The translations under genes and the position numbers were made by a program. Positions 14,701 through 27,000 of a stretch of 64,000 nucleotides of DNA are shown here, piece by piece. Positions within the stretch are counted from its first letter, which is position 1. Each line of letters opens with the position of its first letter. The notes beneath the pieces were generated by a model. That model saw nothing but the letters and a program-made list of their open reading frames with translations, was not told the origin of the DNA and ran no database searches. Source of the DNA: Atrichornis clamosus (taxonomy: Eukaryota; Chordata; Aves; Passeriformes; Menuridae); the NCBI GenBank assembly GCA_013400975.1, contig WBMZ01003230.1, positions 283,660 to 347,659 on the forward strand. The letters run 5' to 3'.

Positions 14701-16680
14701 GGGGGTCTGCTTCACTATCTTACATAGCTGCTAATTTTTGTGATTTTATTGCAAATCTAATGATGTACTTTGTGTTGTTAATATTGCAGCAATTGCAATT
14801 ATTACAGGGTTTCTAAATGTCGTGTTTTCAGAGAAATTTTGAAGCATGAGCATTTAATTCTTAAAGTGAAGCTTATTTATTTTGATGCTTAAATTACGTG
14901 ATTTAAAAAATGATCTCCCTATTGAAAGATGACTCCAAAACCAAAGCATTATAAATGTAATAATGAGAGTAATATTGCAAAATTTTAAAATATCCTTTTG
15001 TCTTCCCTTGCATTTAGCATTTCCAATTCATTATGAAAAACAAAAATTAACAGCAGACCTCCGTAAGGTTTACCTTAGTTTTCTAAGGTAGTAAATGCCT
15101 CAAAATAGAAAGAAATATAAAGCAAATATTATCTGAGATAGTATAAATGAATTCACATCTCAACCTATATTCTTATATTTTGCAATTTAAGATGTATATT
15201 TTTGTTTAATTCTATTTAGAAAAAAGGGTAAAGAGTGGTATTTGCTGAATAATGTTTAAATATTTTTGCAATGTACCTCCCTTGCCACCCCCACTCTTTC
15301 TTCCCCTGACAGTATTAAGTCTGTAACACAGAAATCCTCACATTCTCCAGATGGTAGCATAAATTTTCAGGTCAAGTGATATTAAAAATAGATGATAGCC
15401 CAGACCTCATGAGTCTCTACAGAAAGACTAAACAGTCACAATAGGGAATATCATTGTTTTGGTTTTCTTTATGAGGTTTTATGTACTCAGCTGTTTCTTC
15501 AACGTGCTCTCAGTGCAGAGAGACCCTGATCACTCTGAATTCCAGTTCCACCTCACTTCCTACCCTTTATACTTTCTAAGCCCCATGCCACACAAGTCAA
15601 GGGAAATATATCCACACAGCTGCACCATCAGCTCCTAATGTGCTCTGCACTGCCGATACTCCTGCTCTGCACTTCAGAGTATTTATAACCGCAAATGAGT
15701 TCTTGAATAACCTGCTCTTACAGCTCCTTTGGAGGAACACAGTCCACTCCAGGGCATTTTGTCTTTTTGATTAATGGGTCAGACCTCTCTATAAAGTCTG
15801 CTGAAAATAAACTCTTTTAAGCACAGGAAGTTTTGAAAGTGCATCATAATAAAATACATCTTTGAGTAATCATATTTTGTAGGCAGACAGTAGCTGCCAG
15901 CTAAGGGGTCGAGCTTGTCTCAGATGGTTTCCTAGCGTGTCTATGAGGGACTATTAAAAAACAAGGTAGCTTCAGGGTGGCACAGAGCTCCACCAGATAT
16001 TTTGTCTTTTATGTCTGTTTCTACTTGGACCAGATCTTAAATAGATGTTTCTCACATGGCCATGGGCATTTGTGGTTCAGAAAAATAGCTTTTCAACCAT
16101 GAAGGCTGCTTTTCACACCCAAGTGGAACTGGCAAATAGCCAAACCATCTGCATGGTTTGTATTTACAGAGTAATAATATTTTTTGGGAGAAAAAGGATC
16201 TCTGTGGCTTATCAGTTTCCTTTGACCTGTGTGGCTAGTCCTTAGACAGATATTTTCTTGTCAATCCACATTTGGGCCTTTTTATTTTTAGTTCAAATGA
16301 CAAAAGATAATGAAGATAATAATTCTTCCTTAATGCCCCCTTGCAGTGGGATGGATATGCCTTTCATAGCTCAACTTTGAGGTCTACTAGTTATGGCCAC
16401 TCCAGGAGAAAAACACTGCTGGACAAAACACCACAGTGAGATCAGGAATTGCAGTGAGAAGCTACTGTTACAAAATAGAGATAGGCTACATCTAGATTAG
16501 CAACTTTAGTCCAGCAGGAGCAAATCCAGTGGGCAAAAGAGTCAGTGCTTAGGACCTGACACCCATTCTGTTCTCATTTCAGGGGGTTACTTCTGCTTCT
16601 ATAAAGGGTCTGACCCCTGGAACAAAAGCCTGTGAGCAGCTGGAGGTTTGATAGGGGTCTCAAGGTTTAATTCCATCTGA
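14701..16680. other. AT-rich DNA, nothing recognised
   Basis: No gene, RNA or transposon terminus could be supported here. The first kilobase is strongly AT-rich, with many short A and T runs. The only frame of note (16045-16245) is short and without domain features. Confidence 0.5.
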
Positions 16681-16797
16681 AAGGAATTCAGTTTGTGTGT
16701 CGTGAGGTTGTTCCACAATGTGACTCACGTGTGGTAACTGGGGCCAGGCCATTAGATGAGTCTCTTAAAAGAAAATTCTCCTGAGCTAAACCACAAC
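16681..16797 (+). repeat. Unclassified dispersed repeat, copy A
   Basis: This segment aligns by eye with 23881-24005. Both share a CAGTyTGTGTG block, then TGAGGT, a CCACAATGTGA block and GTGTGGT, and near the right end both have CTAAACCACA (preceded by a G here, by an A in copy B). The first ~60 bases look roughly four-fifths identical, while the middle diverges. In copy A an AP-1 consensus (TGACTCA, 16721-16727) overlaps an E-box (CACGTG, 16726-16731). The shared order of blocks argues for two copies of one old element rather than coincidence. I do not recognise the family. Confidence 0.45.
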
Positions 16798-19700
16798 ATT
16801 AATATAAGCATAGCCAGTGTGTAACAGAATCAAAGCAGAGCTTCCTCCTGAAATACTGTTTTTCCAATCCCAATATTACATGAATAAGTTTTAAAATCTC
16901 TTTTCTGAAACTAGGGGATGCATGAGTGAGAAGACATGGCTTCGAATACCACAGTGCATCCGAATTGGCTCAGCAAGGGCAGATGTGCTGCATGAGAGCA
17001 GAGGAACACACCTCTGAGCACTGGTACACGCTGTGGCCCCCTAGACATGCTGTACAATTCCATATCCATGAGTCACACAGTAATGCCAAAATGCTCTCAG
17101 GAAATTATGCTGTGCTCCCAGCCACAGGAATAGCTGCAGCTCTGTAGAAAAGCAGTTCAAGGAGTTTCAGTATATGTTCTGTAAGTTATGACCAGACAAC
17201 ACCATGTTGCCTCTGCTGAACTGCCTTGTGTTACCTTAAAATTTCCCTCAATTTAAAGCTATTCAAGTTGGTATTTTCCCTTAAATGCTTTCTGCCAGGC
17301 AGCTTTTCATTACTGCTGGTTGTCCCTTATCGGAGTGATGTTTCAGTTTTCTTTTGCTCCTAAACTCATGTTTTTGATTGCTTCATGTGTACCTACCCTG
17401 GGTTCCTGTTGGTGTTGCCCAGAGCAGCAGGCAGTGCTCTGGTGTGGGCAGAGCAGCCCTTTGTACCAGAGTGCAGTTATCTCTTAAAATCTGTGCTCTG
17501 TTCCTCTGTTTACACTTCCCCATGTTTGCTTGCTTTCCAAACTGCTACCAGACATCAGGTTGCTGGTTTTAAGTGTCTGTCAACAGTCATCACCAAATCC
17601 TTTCCCCGATCAGTGTTTTGCAGTCTCTGACTGCAGAACATACTTTCTACTGTTTTTGTCAACACTCCTCTTGTTATTTGCAGTTTATTTAACAGCCTAG
17701 TAATCTCCTCTATCCATGCCTGCCTTTCATTCCAGATTTGATTCATCTTCTTCTCAAGGGCTGAAGCAGCCCCTCCTGTCAGATAGCTTTCTTGTATGCC
17801 CAGTAGTGCATCTGTTCACCATTTTAGGACATACAGCGTAGACTTAACATTAAAATTCAATGTCAGTAAATATTATACAAAGAACCTGTGTCTTATCAAT
17901 GCTGTTTTCAGCTTATTTTGAGTCTTCATCAACCCTTCAGAGTGGAATATTTCTATGCGTGCTGGTACTACTTTTGCAGTGTCATCAAATGTATGAAATC
18001 ACCTTTGGCATATTTAGTGCTTTAAGTTATCTCTTGCTCTTAAGTAATGGGATTAGCAAAGGAAAATAGCTCCAGGTGAGATCTATACAGGGCTAGAGAA
18101 AAGACATCTAAAAAAAAAGGGATTTAATTTGTGTGGAGCTGGGGAAATACAAGGTTTGACAAGAACCAGCAGCATTAGGAGGCTTTGAGACACACCTCAG
18201 GTTGCTCATTACAGCTGCTTCCAGTTCTTCAGTAATTAAATTTTGCATGGATTAACAGTTCAGGACCAATTTGAATCAGTAAATATCAGAACTGTTCACA
18301 AAGGTACATAAATATTTTCTGTGTGAGAGAAAATTGTTTGTGGGAGGCAGATGGAAAATTGTAACAGACATTTGTCACTAGCATAGTATGTATATGTCTT
18401 GATGATTTTACTTGTTACATGGAAATTAAAAATTAGAATTGATCACATGGTAAATGAACTATCTTATAATTTTTTTTATTGGACTTTTCCCTTAATGACA
18501 TAAGAAGTTTCGTGCATGTCTTAGAAGCTGGAGGAGCAATTTGAGTAAAGGAGGAAGAAAAATGCACACATTCATTTTAGGATGAATCTCTGAATATGAG
18601 TAGTACCCAGTTTTGAAAACAGATTCCTTTATTAGTATTAAGATCAGTATTTAGAGAAATGTCATTCCTCTATAACCAGGCCTCATGTTTTTTGTGATCT
18701 CAAGTTATTTGATTTTGTTGCATAGAAACAGAATTTTGTTCTGCAAAGGGGTTTGACATTTAGCTGTGTATTAAACGGGCACAAAACCTGGAACATTTAA
18801 CATTTTCTAGAAACCAGGCTTCCCAAATGTCTTCTTGTTTTGGATTGATGGCTCTTCATTTGACAAAATGGAAACATTTAATTTTCTTATGGTTTGTGTG
18901 GGCAGGATTTTGATCATATGTTATATGGATATGAGGTAAACTAAGAAAAAAGTAAATGAAATGTTCTGTCAGAATAAAATTTGAAGTATTAAATTGTGAA
19001 TATAGCCTCAAAGCATGTTTTGAAATTGTCAAAAGTTCTGTTTTCTTTCTTGGAATGAAATTCCAGCAAAACAAATGGTTTATGTCAAAATTGCATATTA
19101 GATATACAGGATTTGCAGCAGTGTTTTTACTAATAAGATTTTAAATTTTTAAATAATTTTCTTTTTAACTGAACCTTAGGCAAAGAAAACTGGTTTAGCT
19201 TTTGAGACAGACCCTAAATGCAACACCCTCCATTGCATCCCTTGCATAATTATTTCTTCTGATTTTGTTAGCTTCCAAATTATAAAAATGACCTGGTTGT
19301 TTATCCCTATGCTTGACAATTCAGTAAAACAGACTGGGTCAGATAAAAACATATAAAAGCAAAATATTTTGTTATGGAAGGCAGGAGAAACATTATCATG
19401 CAAAACTTTGTGCTTTTAATATCCACCTTTTCCCTTTCTGTGCATCTAATCTCTCATTATTGATGGCACTTGCCACTTTCATACTCTATCCAAGCTTCAT
19501 TTCCAGTCCCCTAAATATGGCCAGATTTTTCTTCTGACTTCACTAAGACCTGCAAGGTTTATAATATCCAGGCTGCTTAAATCCAAGCCTAAATGAAGCT
19601 TTGTCTTTAAGCTGAAAACACAGACTGCAGTGTGAGGAAATACAGAAGCCTCACTTCTGTAGGTTTCCTAGAGTTTAGGAAATACTTGTTGACCCTGACA

Positions 19701-19952
19701 GGTACAGCCCCACAGAGGGCTTATGCCTTATGGTATGTTCACAGTGAAGTCAGATGAATTTCAAGAGTGTTTTGAAAATTAATAAAGATGAAAATATTTG
19801 TATAAAAACATAAATTTTTTCCCAGAAATTGATTTTAGTTGTTTAGTGAACAATAATAACTGCAAGAATTCAAAGCCAGGAAAATTACAACAATCCAAAA
19901 TCTTCAAAATAAATTCTGCAAATCCTGGAGCCAAAGGATGACAGCAAAAAGG
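16798..19952. other. AT-rich DNA, nothing recognised
   Basis: No supportable gene. The overlapping plus-strand frames near 17378-17630 share bases in two registers and face an opposite-strand frame at 17555-17746, the pattern of chance open frames. The frames at 18856-19144 are likewise mutual antisense shadows. No transposon ends were seen. Confidence 0.5.
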
Positions 19953-19972
19953 AAAAAAAAAAAAAAAAAAAA
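19953..19972. repeat. Poly(A) run of 20
   Basis: An uninterrupted run of twenty A residues. The bases to its left were checked for a processed-pseudogene or SINE body ending here. None was recognised, so this is most simply a mononucleotide microsatellite. Its exact length is likely to be polymorphic and error-prone. Confidence 0.9.
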
Positions 19973-20440
19973 GCTCCTACATAGCTCTTTCAGAGCACAT
20001 CATGTGTGTTGCACTCTTTAAAAAATACATATCTGAAAACTGAGCATCTTGGAGAGACTGTGGTTTAACTTGGAAACATTTCCACTTGGAGCTTCATTTA
20101 GTCTAGTCCACCCTGTTCCTGAGTGACTTGGAGAATGGAGCACTGAAGAGAAAGATTTAATAGACTCCAAGGAGAAACATCAGTTGTGGAATAGGACAGG
20201 AGAAGATTAAGCACACTCACAACACCTGAAATATAACCATGCACTAGGGGGTGACCAATCATTTGAACAGTTACTCCCTATTAGGTACATCTGCACATTT
20301 CTCAGCCTTCCTCAACATTTTAAAAGCTTGAGCTGCCATACCGAGGCAGCTGTGGAGCGTGTACACCTCTCTTTAATGACAGTGAACCACAGGACATGTA
20401 CTATTTCACATGCACATGACCTAAATACTCACATATAGTT

Positions 20441-20520
20441 AAAAAAAAAAGAAAAAGGAAAGAAAGAAAAGAAAAAAGAAAAGAGAAAAGAGAAAAAAAT
20501 GAAAAGAGAAGAGAAAAAAA
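20441..20520. repeat. Purine-only A/G low-complexity tract
   Basis: About 80 bases that are almost wholly A and G on the plus strand, made of irregular GAAAA, GAAA and AGAGAA units with a single T near 20499. It resembles a decayed (GAAAA)n microsatellite. Long homopurine tracts can adopt triplex structures, but nothing here shows function. Confidence 0.85.
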
Positions 20521-22499
20521 GGCTGTGGAACAAGCAAATACCACCTAACTACATCCACAGAAAACATTTTCATCTGCTAGATGTTTTGATATGATAGTCT
20601 ATATTTTGGCTCCAGAGTGTGATGACTGTATAACTTTTCGCATGAATTTCATTTTTTCCTGTCAAGGTACATTATTTTAAGGGTGACAATAACTTGGCTT
20701 CAAATGAGGTGAAACCATCACAGTGATAAATGAGTTTCTTGAGGAGGGCAGTTATACCCTGGGAATACACTTTGAAAGACCACACACCTCTGCTTAACTA
20801 AGCTTGTTAGCTTTACAACACATTACAAATACTCCTTCTATATGCACATGGCAGTGCAAGACCTGAGCACTTGACTTTTGAAAATACAGTGTATATTACA
20901 TGGGGAGATTAGTCTTGGTTTTCACACTGGCCTTTTGTGCAAGTCTGCTGTTTAACAGCTGAGCACGACTTTGGTGCCTTCCTTGTTGTATGGATCTTTC
21001 TTTAATCTATTTTTTTTTTCTTTTGGTGTTAGATTCAAAAAATACAGGTCAGGTTATGAAATGAAACTTTTAGCTGCAGTCATCAGGGACCCTCTCATTT
21101 AATTGCTGTGTAGTTCATATTGCAATACAGTGGAAAAAGTCATGCCAAATAGTATCACATTTTTAGGCATTTTAAGGCATCACTAATATTTAATGAAACA
21201 AGCTGCTGCACTTCATGAGTCATGTGATTATCTTGCTAAGATATGTTCTCATATTACTATCCTAGTGTTGTATGTAACATAATTGAAAAATGGAGAAAAA
21301 GCCCTGGCATAACCCTAGGAGGTACAGGAACACAACTGTCATCCACCATGGCAAATATGCATAATGCTGTAAAATTTACTTCTGCTTACCCACAGTTTTT
21401 TTGTAATTGTTGAACTAATGGCTCAGTAAATCTTTGAGAGTTGCATCAAAAAATACCTATGTGATGCTTTACTCCATCATATGCTTCACACAATGACTTT
21501 AAATAAGTTAATAGCATAGTAAAAGATAGATTTATTTCTTCTTCGTCATTTTCTTCTTCAAGGAGTTGCCTGAGAGAAAAACAGACTTGATTTTTCTTAT
21601 GATTAGATGCTGAAAGGGTGGTAGAGCTGGTGTGTTTGGTAATGTTTTTCCTGTAGTAGTGTTCTGGACAGAAATACAAAGTCAAGAGATAGATTTGAGT
21701 GAGATACCCAAATCCCTATTTCCAAAGCACAACCTCTGATAATTACATTTTTCTTGTTCATTTACTTTCCCTCTACTTTCCCTCTACTGCCTTAGGAAAA
21801 TGCTTTTAGGGCTAAGCAGACGTAAATATAATACACATGGAACCAAACTACCAGGGGCAGTTTTCCTGAGAAACTCAGTCTTCTGAGCTACTCAGAAACT
21901 TTTTAAAGTATTAACTACAGTGGAGTCTGAGAGCCCCCCAGGTACTAATTTCTCCATGGTGAATAACTGTGTTAACCCAGTGCTGAGGCACCGAATCTGT
22001 CTCTGTGCCAGCCAGCATTAGCTCAGGGGATTTGTCTGTTTCAGCACGTGGTGTTGGGACCCTGGACACAACAGGAACAGTGGTAGCACCCTGACTCTTG
22101 CATAGTGGAGCTGCAAAGTCTGTCCAGGAGCATTAGGAGTCAGCTAGGATCTGGAGGCAGTAGCATCACTGGAGGTTTGTCTCTGTGTGGCCCCAAACTC
22201 CCATTATCTGGACAGTAGCAAACTGGTCATATCTGGAACTAGGGCTCCCACAGCCAGGAAAGCTTTGAAGATGAGGAGGAAAAGTTTTCTCAGCAGGACA
22301 TCTCCCTTCTGAATTGCAGGATGTCAACACTTTCAGAGTGAATACAAACCCTCTCCTCTGTGCAGGTCACCTCAAACCCTCCCCATACCTTTTGACAGAT
22401 ATTTGGAAAATGTTTGAAAGAAGGGAAAGGAAAAGAAATATTTGATAGAAAATCTTGGCTTGGAAGAGATCATCTTCATCTGTGTGTCTCTCCTCTTTT
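20521..22499. other. AT-rich DNA, nothing recognised
   Basis: No gene or mobile-element boundary could be supported. The minus-strand frame at 21446-21685 includes an acidic run encoded by a simple TTC-rich stretch at about 21536-21560, so it is low complexity rather than a domain. Confidence 0.5.
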
Positions 22500-22800
22500 A
22501 TCATCCGTCTCTGGCATCCCGAGGTCAGATTTGGAGTGCTCCAGAGAGACTCGAGGTGGCTCGGCTGAGCACACCCGGTGGTGCAGCCTACCCAGAGTAC
22601 CTGACCCCTCAGCTGCAGGGGCAGCCTGGCTCCCTGTGTGCGCCTGGCTGGAAAGCTCTCAATCCGTGGCAGTAGACTTCTGCCACCACTCCTACTGGGA
22701 TAGGTTTGCTGGGCGAGTGGCCAAGCCCTGTGTGCTCGCAGGAGGCAGGAGACGCTTTGGGGCAGGCAGAAGTGGGAAATCAGAATTAGCCCAAACACTT
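22500..22800. other. GC-rich, CpG-bearing patch
   Basis: A locally GC-rich block with roughly ten CpG dinucleotides, for example in CATCCCGAGG, GACTCGAGG, GGCTCGG and AGACGC, in otherwise CpG-poor DNA. It gives open frames on both strands (minus 22367-22816, 149 codons, the longest in the window; plus 22414-22818). Being open in opposite directions over the same bases suggests stop depletion by base composition rather than two genes. No domain, signal peptide or consistent splice signal was recognised. It is a candidate regulatory element or worn retroelement. Confidence 0.35.
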
Positions 22801-23099
22801 GCTTCTCCTTGGACATAAGGTATATGTATTAAAACGTATAAAAGTCTGCATGAACTTTTTTTGTTGTCTGTTTATGAGGGATGGGGCCTGCCCTGGGGAC
22901 TCATGCCAGATATAACACAGGCAGGTGCTGTGCAAACTTCCCACTGCTCAGCCAGTGCCCCTCAGTCCAGGCTGATTGTGGTCTCAGGGCCCTCATGATG
23001 GACGGAGTGGTGTTTTTATGAAGTGTTTGATGGCAGCTGCCACCCGTTCCCACTCGCTGTGCGCCAGGAGAGCAGAACACTGAGCCATTCTGCCCCAAG

Positions 23100-23540
23100 T
23101 GTCTGCACTAACACCCATCAATTAGCACCTGCTTTTCGGGGCAGCCTCTCCGGCTGCCCAAACCTACCCATGCAAGTGCTCCTGGCCACTCACACCTGCT
23201 GAGGCAAACCCTGCGTGCCACACACAGGCAGTGGGCGAAGTTGGGTCGAAAGCTGATTGTAAATCAAGCCCTTATTTTACCTAGTTTCATCCCACTCGCT
23301 GAATAACAACTTTTGCACTGGCATGAAAGCGGGGCTGACGGCTGCCAATACTTGGAGTGAAAGTGGCATTCATAAGGCTGAGCTCCTGGCCGGGAAAGGC
23401 TGCTCAGCATCTCGGCCGGCGGCTGCGAGGGGAATGCTGCCTCCTGCCAGGATGCGCTGGGCTCAAACAGGAGCTGCAATCCAGAGCTGCTCTGCAACAA
23501 TTTGCGCTTGGACTGTCAGGGTTTTTTTGTAAAGATGTGG
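23100..23540. other. GC-rich patch with CpG cluster
   Basis: A second GC-rich block, densest in CpG around 23390-23430 (CTCGGCCGGCGGCTGCG). Several short frames are open on both strands and overlap each other, so none is credible as a protein. With the block at 22500-22800 it makes a ~1 kb GC-elevated zone, which could be an unmethylated regulatory region or the remains of a GC-rich retroelement. No TATA box, LTR termini or first-exon donor could be assigned. Confidence 0.35.
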
Positions 23541-23880
23541 CAGGTGTCTTTTTTTTAGAGAGCTGCCACCAGTACTGACTGAAAAACATCCAGATGTTTT
23601 CAGTGTGAGGACTTCTCCAGGAGTTAGCTCTCATCTTTTTTGCAAAAGCAAGTCCCCAGGTGCAGCTGTGCCTGGAGCACTGATTTCTGATGACAGTGGT
23701 GTGAAAGGCTGTTTCTGCAGGGTTTTCTGAGCCTGTGATAATCTACTGAAAAGCCTGATTTTGCTGGCACCCCTTTGCTGAGTTGGAGTCCAAGCTGGTA
23801 TAGCTCTTGCAGAATCAGACCCAGAGGCTTCTATGCCTGTAACTTCAAAGCACTGCAGCATCTGTTCAGTTACTTCATCC

Positions 23881-24005
23881 AAAAGAAATGCAGTCTGTGT
23901 GCTCTGAGGTGCTCCACAATGTGAAATGAAGTGTGGTTAAGAGGGTACCACCAAAAGTTTGCCTTGAGAAATGCTCATTTCTAACCCGAACTAAACCACA
24001 CTTCA
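23881..24005 (+). repeat. Unclassified dispersed repeat, copy B, with internal palindrome
   Basis: Related to 16681-16797 over its whole length, best over the first ~60 bases. It also contains an inverted repeat: TGAAGTGTGGTTAA at 23927-23940 pairs with TAAACCACACTTCA at 23992-24005. That is 13 of 14 positions complementary, with a 51-base loop. Copy A keeps only part of this pairing. Such a foldback could belong to a small non-autonomous DNA transposon or an old SINE. No target duplication could be fixed, and the family is unknown to me. Confidence 0.45.
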
Positions 24006-27000
24006 GAATATCTCTAAGGCTATTAGGAAGATTATCTTCCTATATTTAGGCCATGTTGAGTATCCCATCTGTGCTTCAGTTTGGCCTTTTTGTACTTTGA
24101 ATATCTTAGTCTTTCCTTTGTAGCCTAAAAATTCTAAAAAATATATGATGTGCCCTTTATCCAACCTTCAGTGGCATTGCCAGCATGCTGTCCTTCTTTT
24201 GTGGAATGACTTTCCTGCTCTATCCATCTTTCTATTACTTTTTTCCTCTGAGCTACATCTTTTCTTGCCCTTTCATATTTTCTTCATTTCCCCCTCTCTA
24301 TCAGTCTTTTTTTCCTTGTCCTTCCTGATCTTCAATCTAATCTTTTGTTTAGGACTCACTTTTCCTGATACATAAAGGATTTACACATGTCCAATATTAG
24401 CAGTCTTAATATTAACTTTTTACTATTCATCATAGCTGCATGTAGGAGATACTGACTTTTTTTACCTTGTGCTTAAATACTTTGATTTTTGGACAGACTT
24501 GTAATTTTATTTATTTATTTATTTATTTATGTGCTTGAACTGTTTATAAATGCAAAATGCTATGCTGGCAGTAATATACCTGAAACTGAATTTGCAAGTC
24601 TAGTTTAAGAGAGGGTTTGGAAATATTAAATGAAGACATTTATTTGCAACTGGTCAGGAAATATGTCTCTTTTCATTTTTCACATGAGAGTTAAAAACAA
24701 TAAGGCTTTTTAATCATCTAAGTACTTCTTTGATTTTGTTGGGAAAAAAAAAAATCTCCTGAAAAGAAAATGCTAGCATTTGGAGGTGTTGTTTTCATAG
24801 AGAACTTCCTCAGTAATTTTGTCAAAATGGATGCTATTCATGGAGTTTTACACTTCAGCAAAAAGCACCATTCCATTAAAACCTCTGATGGAAATTCTTG
24901 ACCAGCTTGAGTTGAAAAGCTCATCCTTTTATAACACAGCTGCCAATGTACTTCTCAGTCATTGTGATTTTACAATTTGGTCATTAGATGGTGCTCAAGA
25001 GATTAAATTCACGCTTTAGATTGCTTTTCCAATTTTTGTTTTAAGAAGTTGTAGACTAGATGCAGATTCTGTTTCCTTCTTCACAAAGCATTTGTAATGT
25101 GTATCTGTGTATTAAGTAGTGGAGGATTAGCTATTCATTTCAACAGGACTGAGGTCTTTACTGATTAACTGGTATGATGGAGAACAGGTACTGAGAATTA
25201 CTACACTGTTAGACCAAACTAAAAATGTAGCCTCTCTTTGGCAATGTCAATTAATCAATAAATTTTTCATATTAAAATTAGTGGGCTTTGGACAATGATT
25301 AGCAAGTGCTTCTGTACTGAAATAATAAAGGTGTGAGACACATCTGAAGCTTGTTTCTATTGGTTAAAAGCACATATAAAAATTCAATAAATGGAGTTTA
25401 TAAAAATAGTCCTGTGCTGTATAGGGCATATAAAATTGTTTAATGATGAGAAAGTTTCCACTGTGAATCAATAATTTCCATGATGATTTTTATTAGAAGT
25501 AAGGCTGGAAAAAGAAAAGGTTATTTTTCAAAATTTACCACATTTGCAATTAACTCTGAAAAGTGAATACACCATGAAGATGGGTCCCTTCAAAGAATAT
25601 AAGTATGTATTGCTATGTAGTTTTAATTGCTATATATATTTGTGGGATGATTGTTTTCACAACCTTTTCTCTCAGTGCTGCTCATAGCCACACCGTAGTG
25701 TGTTGCGTGCAGACTTTTGATCTTGTTATGCCTCTGCTTTGAGCTGGAGATTCCCGAGGTGGGAGTGCACCATCTGCCACACACACTCTGAAGGACAAGG
25801 TAATACTGATGGAGAGTGTTAGTGGTACCACAAGGAACTGTGTGACCTCAGAATGTATTGACCTGAAGATATCAAGCAGGGAAATATATCCTGCTTATTT
25901 CTTCTTCACATCTTTATTAGGACATTGTTGCTAAAAAGGACACTTTTTCCACAGTATATTTTGTCATTGTTATGGTGCCCATGAGGAGGAAAGCCAAATG
26001 CACCTGTTATTTATTTCCCTTTATCTGTGCCTGTGAAGCATGAGCTCTAAGCTGTGCGTTTGACAGTACTGTCCTGGAAAACAGCCCCATATGCATTCAT
26101 TTGCCATACAGTTTTGTTGGTTTTGTTGAAAGTGGCAGTGCTTCCACTGCTGAATCTGCAGATCGTTAGTACTTAGCTAGGAATCTTACACAGCAAATAT
26201 TTAAGGAGTTGACAGTTACCACTGTTTTTTCAGGCTTTAAAGTTTTTTCTTTCATCTGTTGCATATAATAAATCTAAAATAACGTTGGTAACAAAGTACC
26301 ACTGATGGTGGTTGTTGTCTTTGCAGTTGCCATGAGAAGGTGTTGAGGACATATTGCCTATAGCCTTTTGTTAACATCAAAATCCATTAAAGATCAAAAA
26401 ATTATCTGGTATAAGGACTCTTCATGGAACTAAACAAAGACTAAAAGGTAATTAGCACCTGGTATGAGGATTTTTCTCTGTTGACCACCTTAATTTGCTG
26501 GCAGTAAAGATTAACAAGTCTTGGATATATTTTCATGTTGAAGTGTTGAACACAAAGATACTCAGATAAAACCTCAAAAATTCTGTTAAGAAAGAGTAGA
26601 AGGAATGTGTTACTGATTAGGTGGAGGATATAGCTACCATCTTAATGAGAAAATATTTCACACTGAAGTTTATCCTGAAACCACATACGAAGATTCCCAG
26701 TTAGTGCCTTCAGCAAGTTGTCTGTTCTCTGTAATGGTGGTTGCAAATTTAATGTCATAGAGATCAAAAACTACATACCTTGCATTTTTATTATTCTGTT
26801 TATTCCCACTTTATCCAAGGAATTTCTAGGTAAAAATCAATGGGAGAATGTTTCTTTAGCAGAGAACTAGAACTAAGATCATGTTTGAGAGTGGGGGATA
26901 AAGGTCTGACAGACATTTGTCAGTGTTTGTATCATATCTATTCACATGGCATACATCAGTTATGATGAAAAAGTTTTCCAAACAAAGAAGACCTTGAACC

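Noticed and set aside
19953..19972. Poly(A) as the tail of a processed pseudogene
   Set aside because: No coding-like or SINE body and no target duplication could be found to its left.
22367..22818. Longest open frame in the window (149 codons minus) with an overlapping 134-codon plus frame
   Set aside because: Both directions are open over the same GC-rich bases, no domain or splice context was recognised, and GC-rich DNA is stop-poor by composition.
24980..24994. Second possible CTCF-like motif (TTAGATGGTGCTC)
   Set aside because: The GGC core is broken to GGTGC, so it does not meet the consensus.
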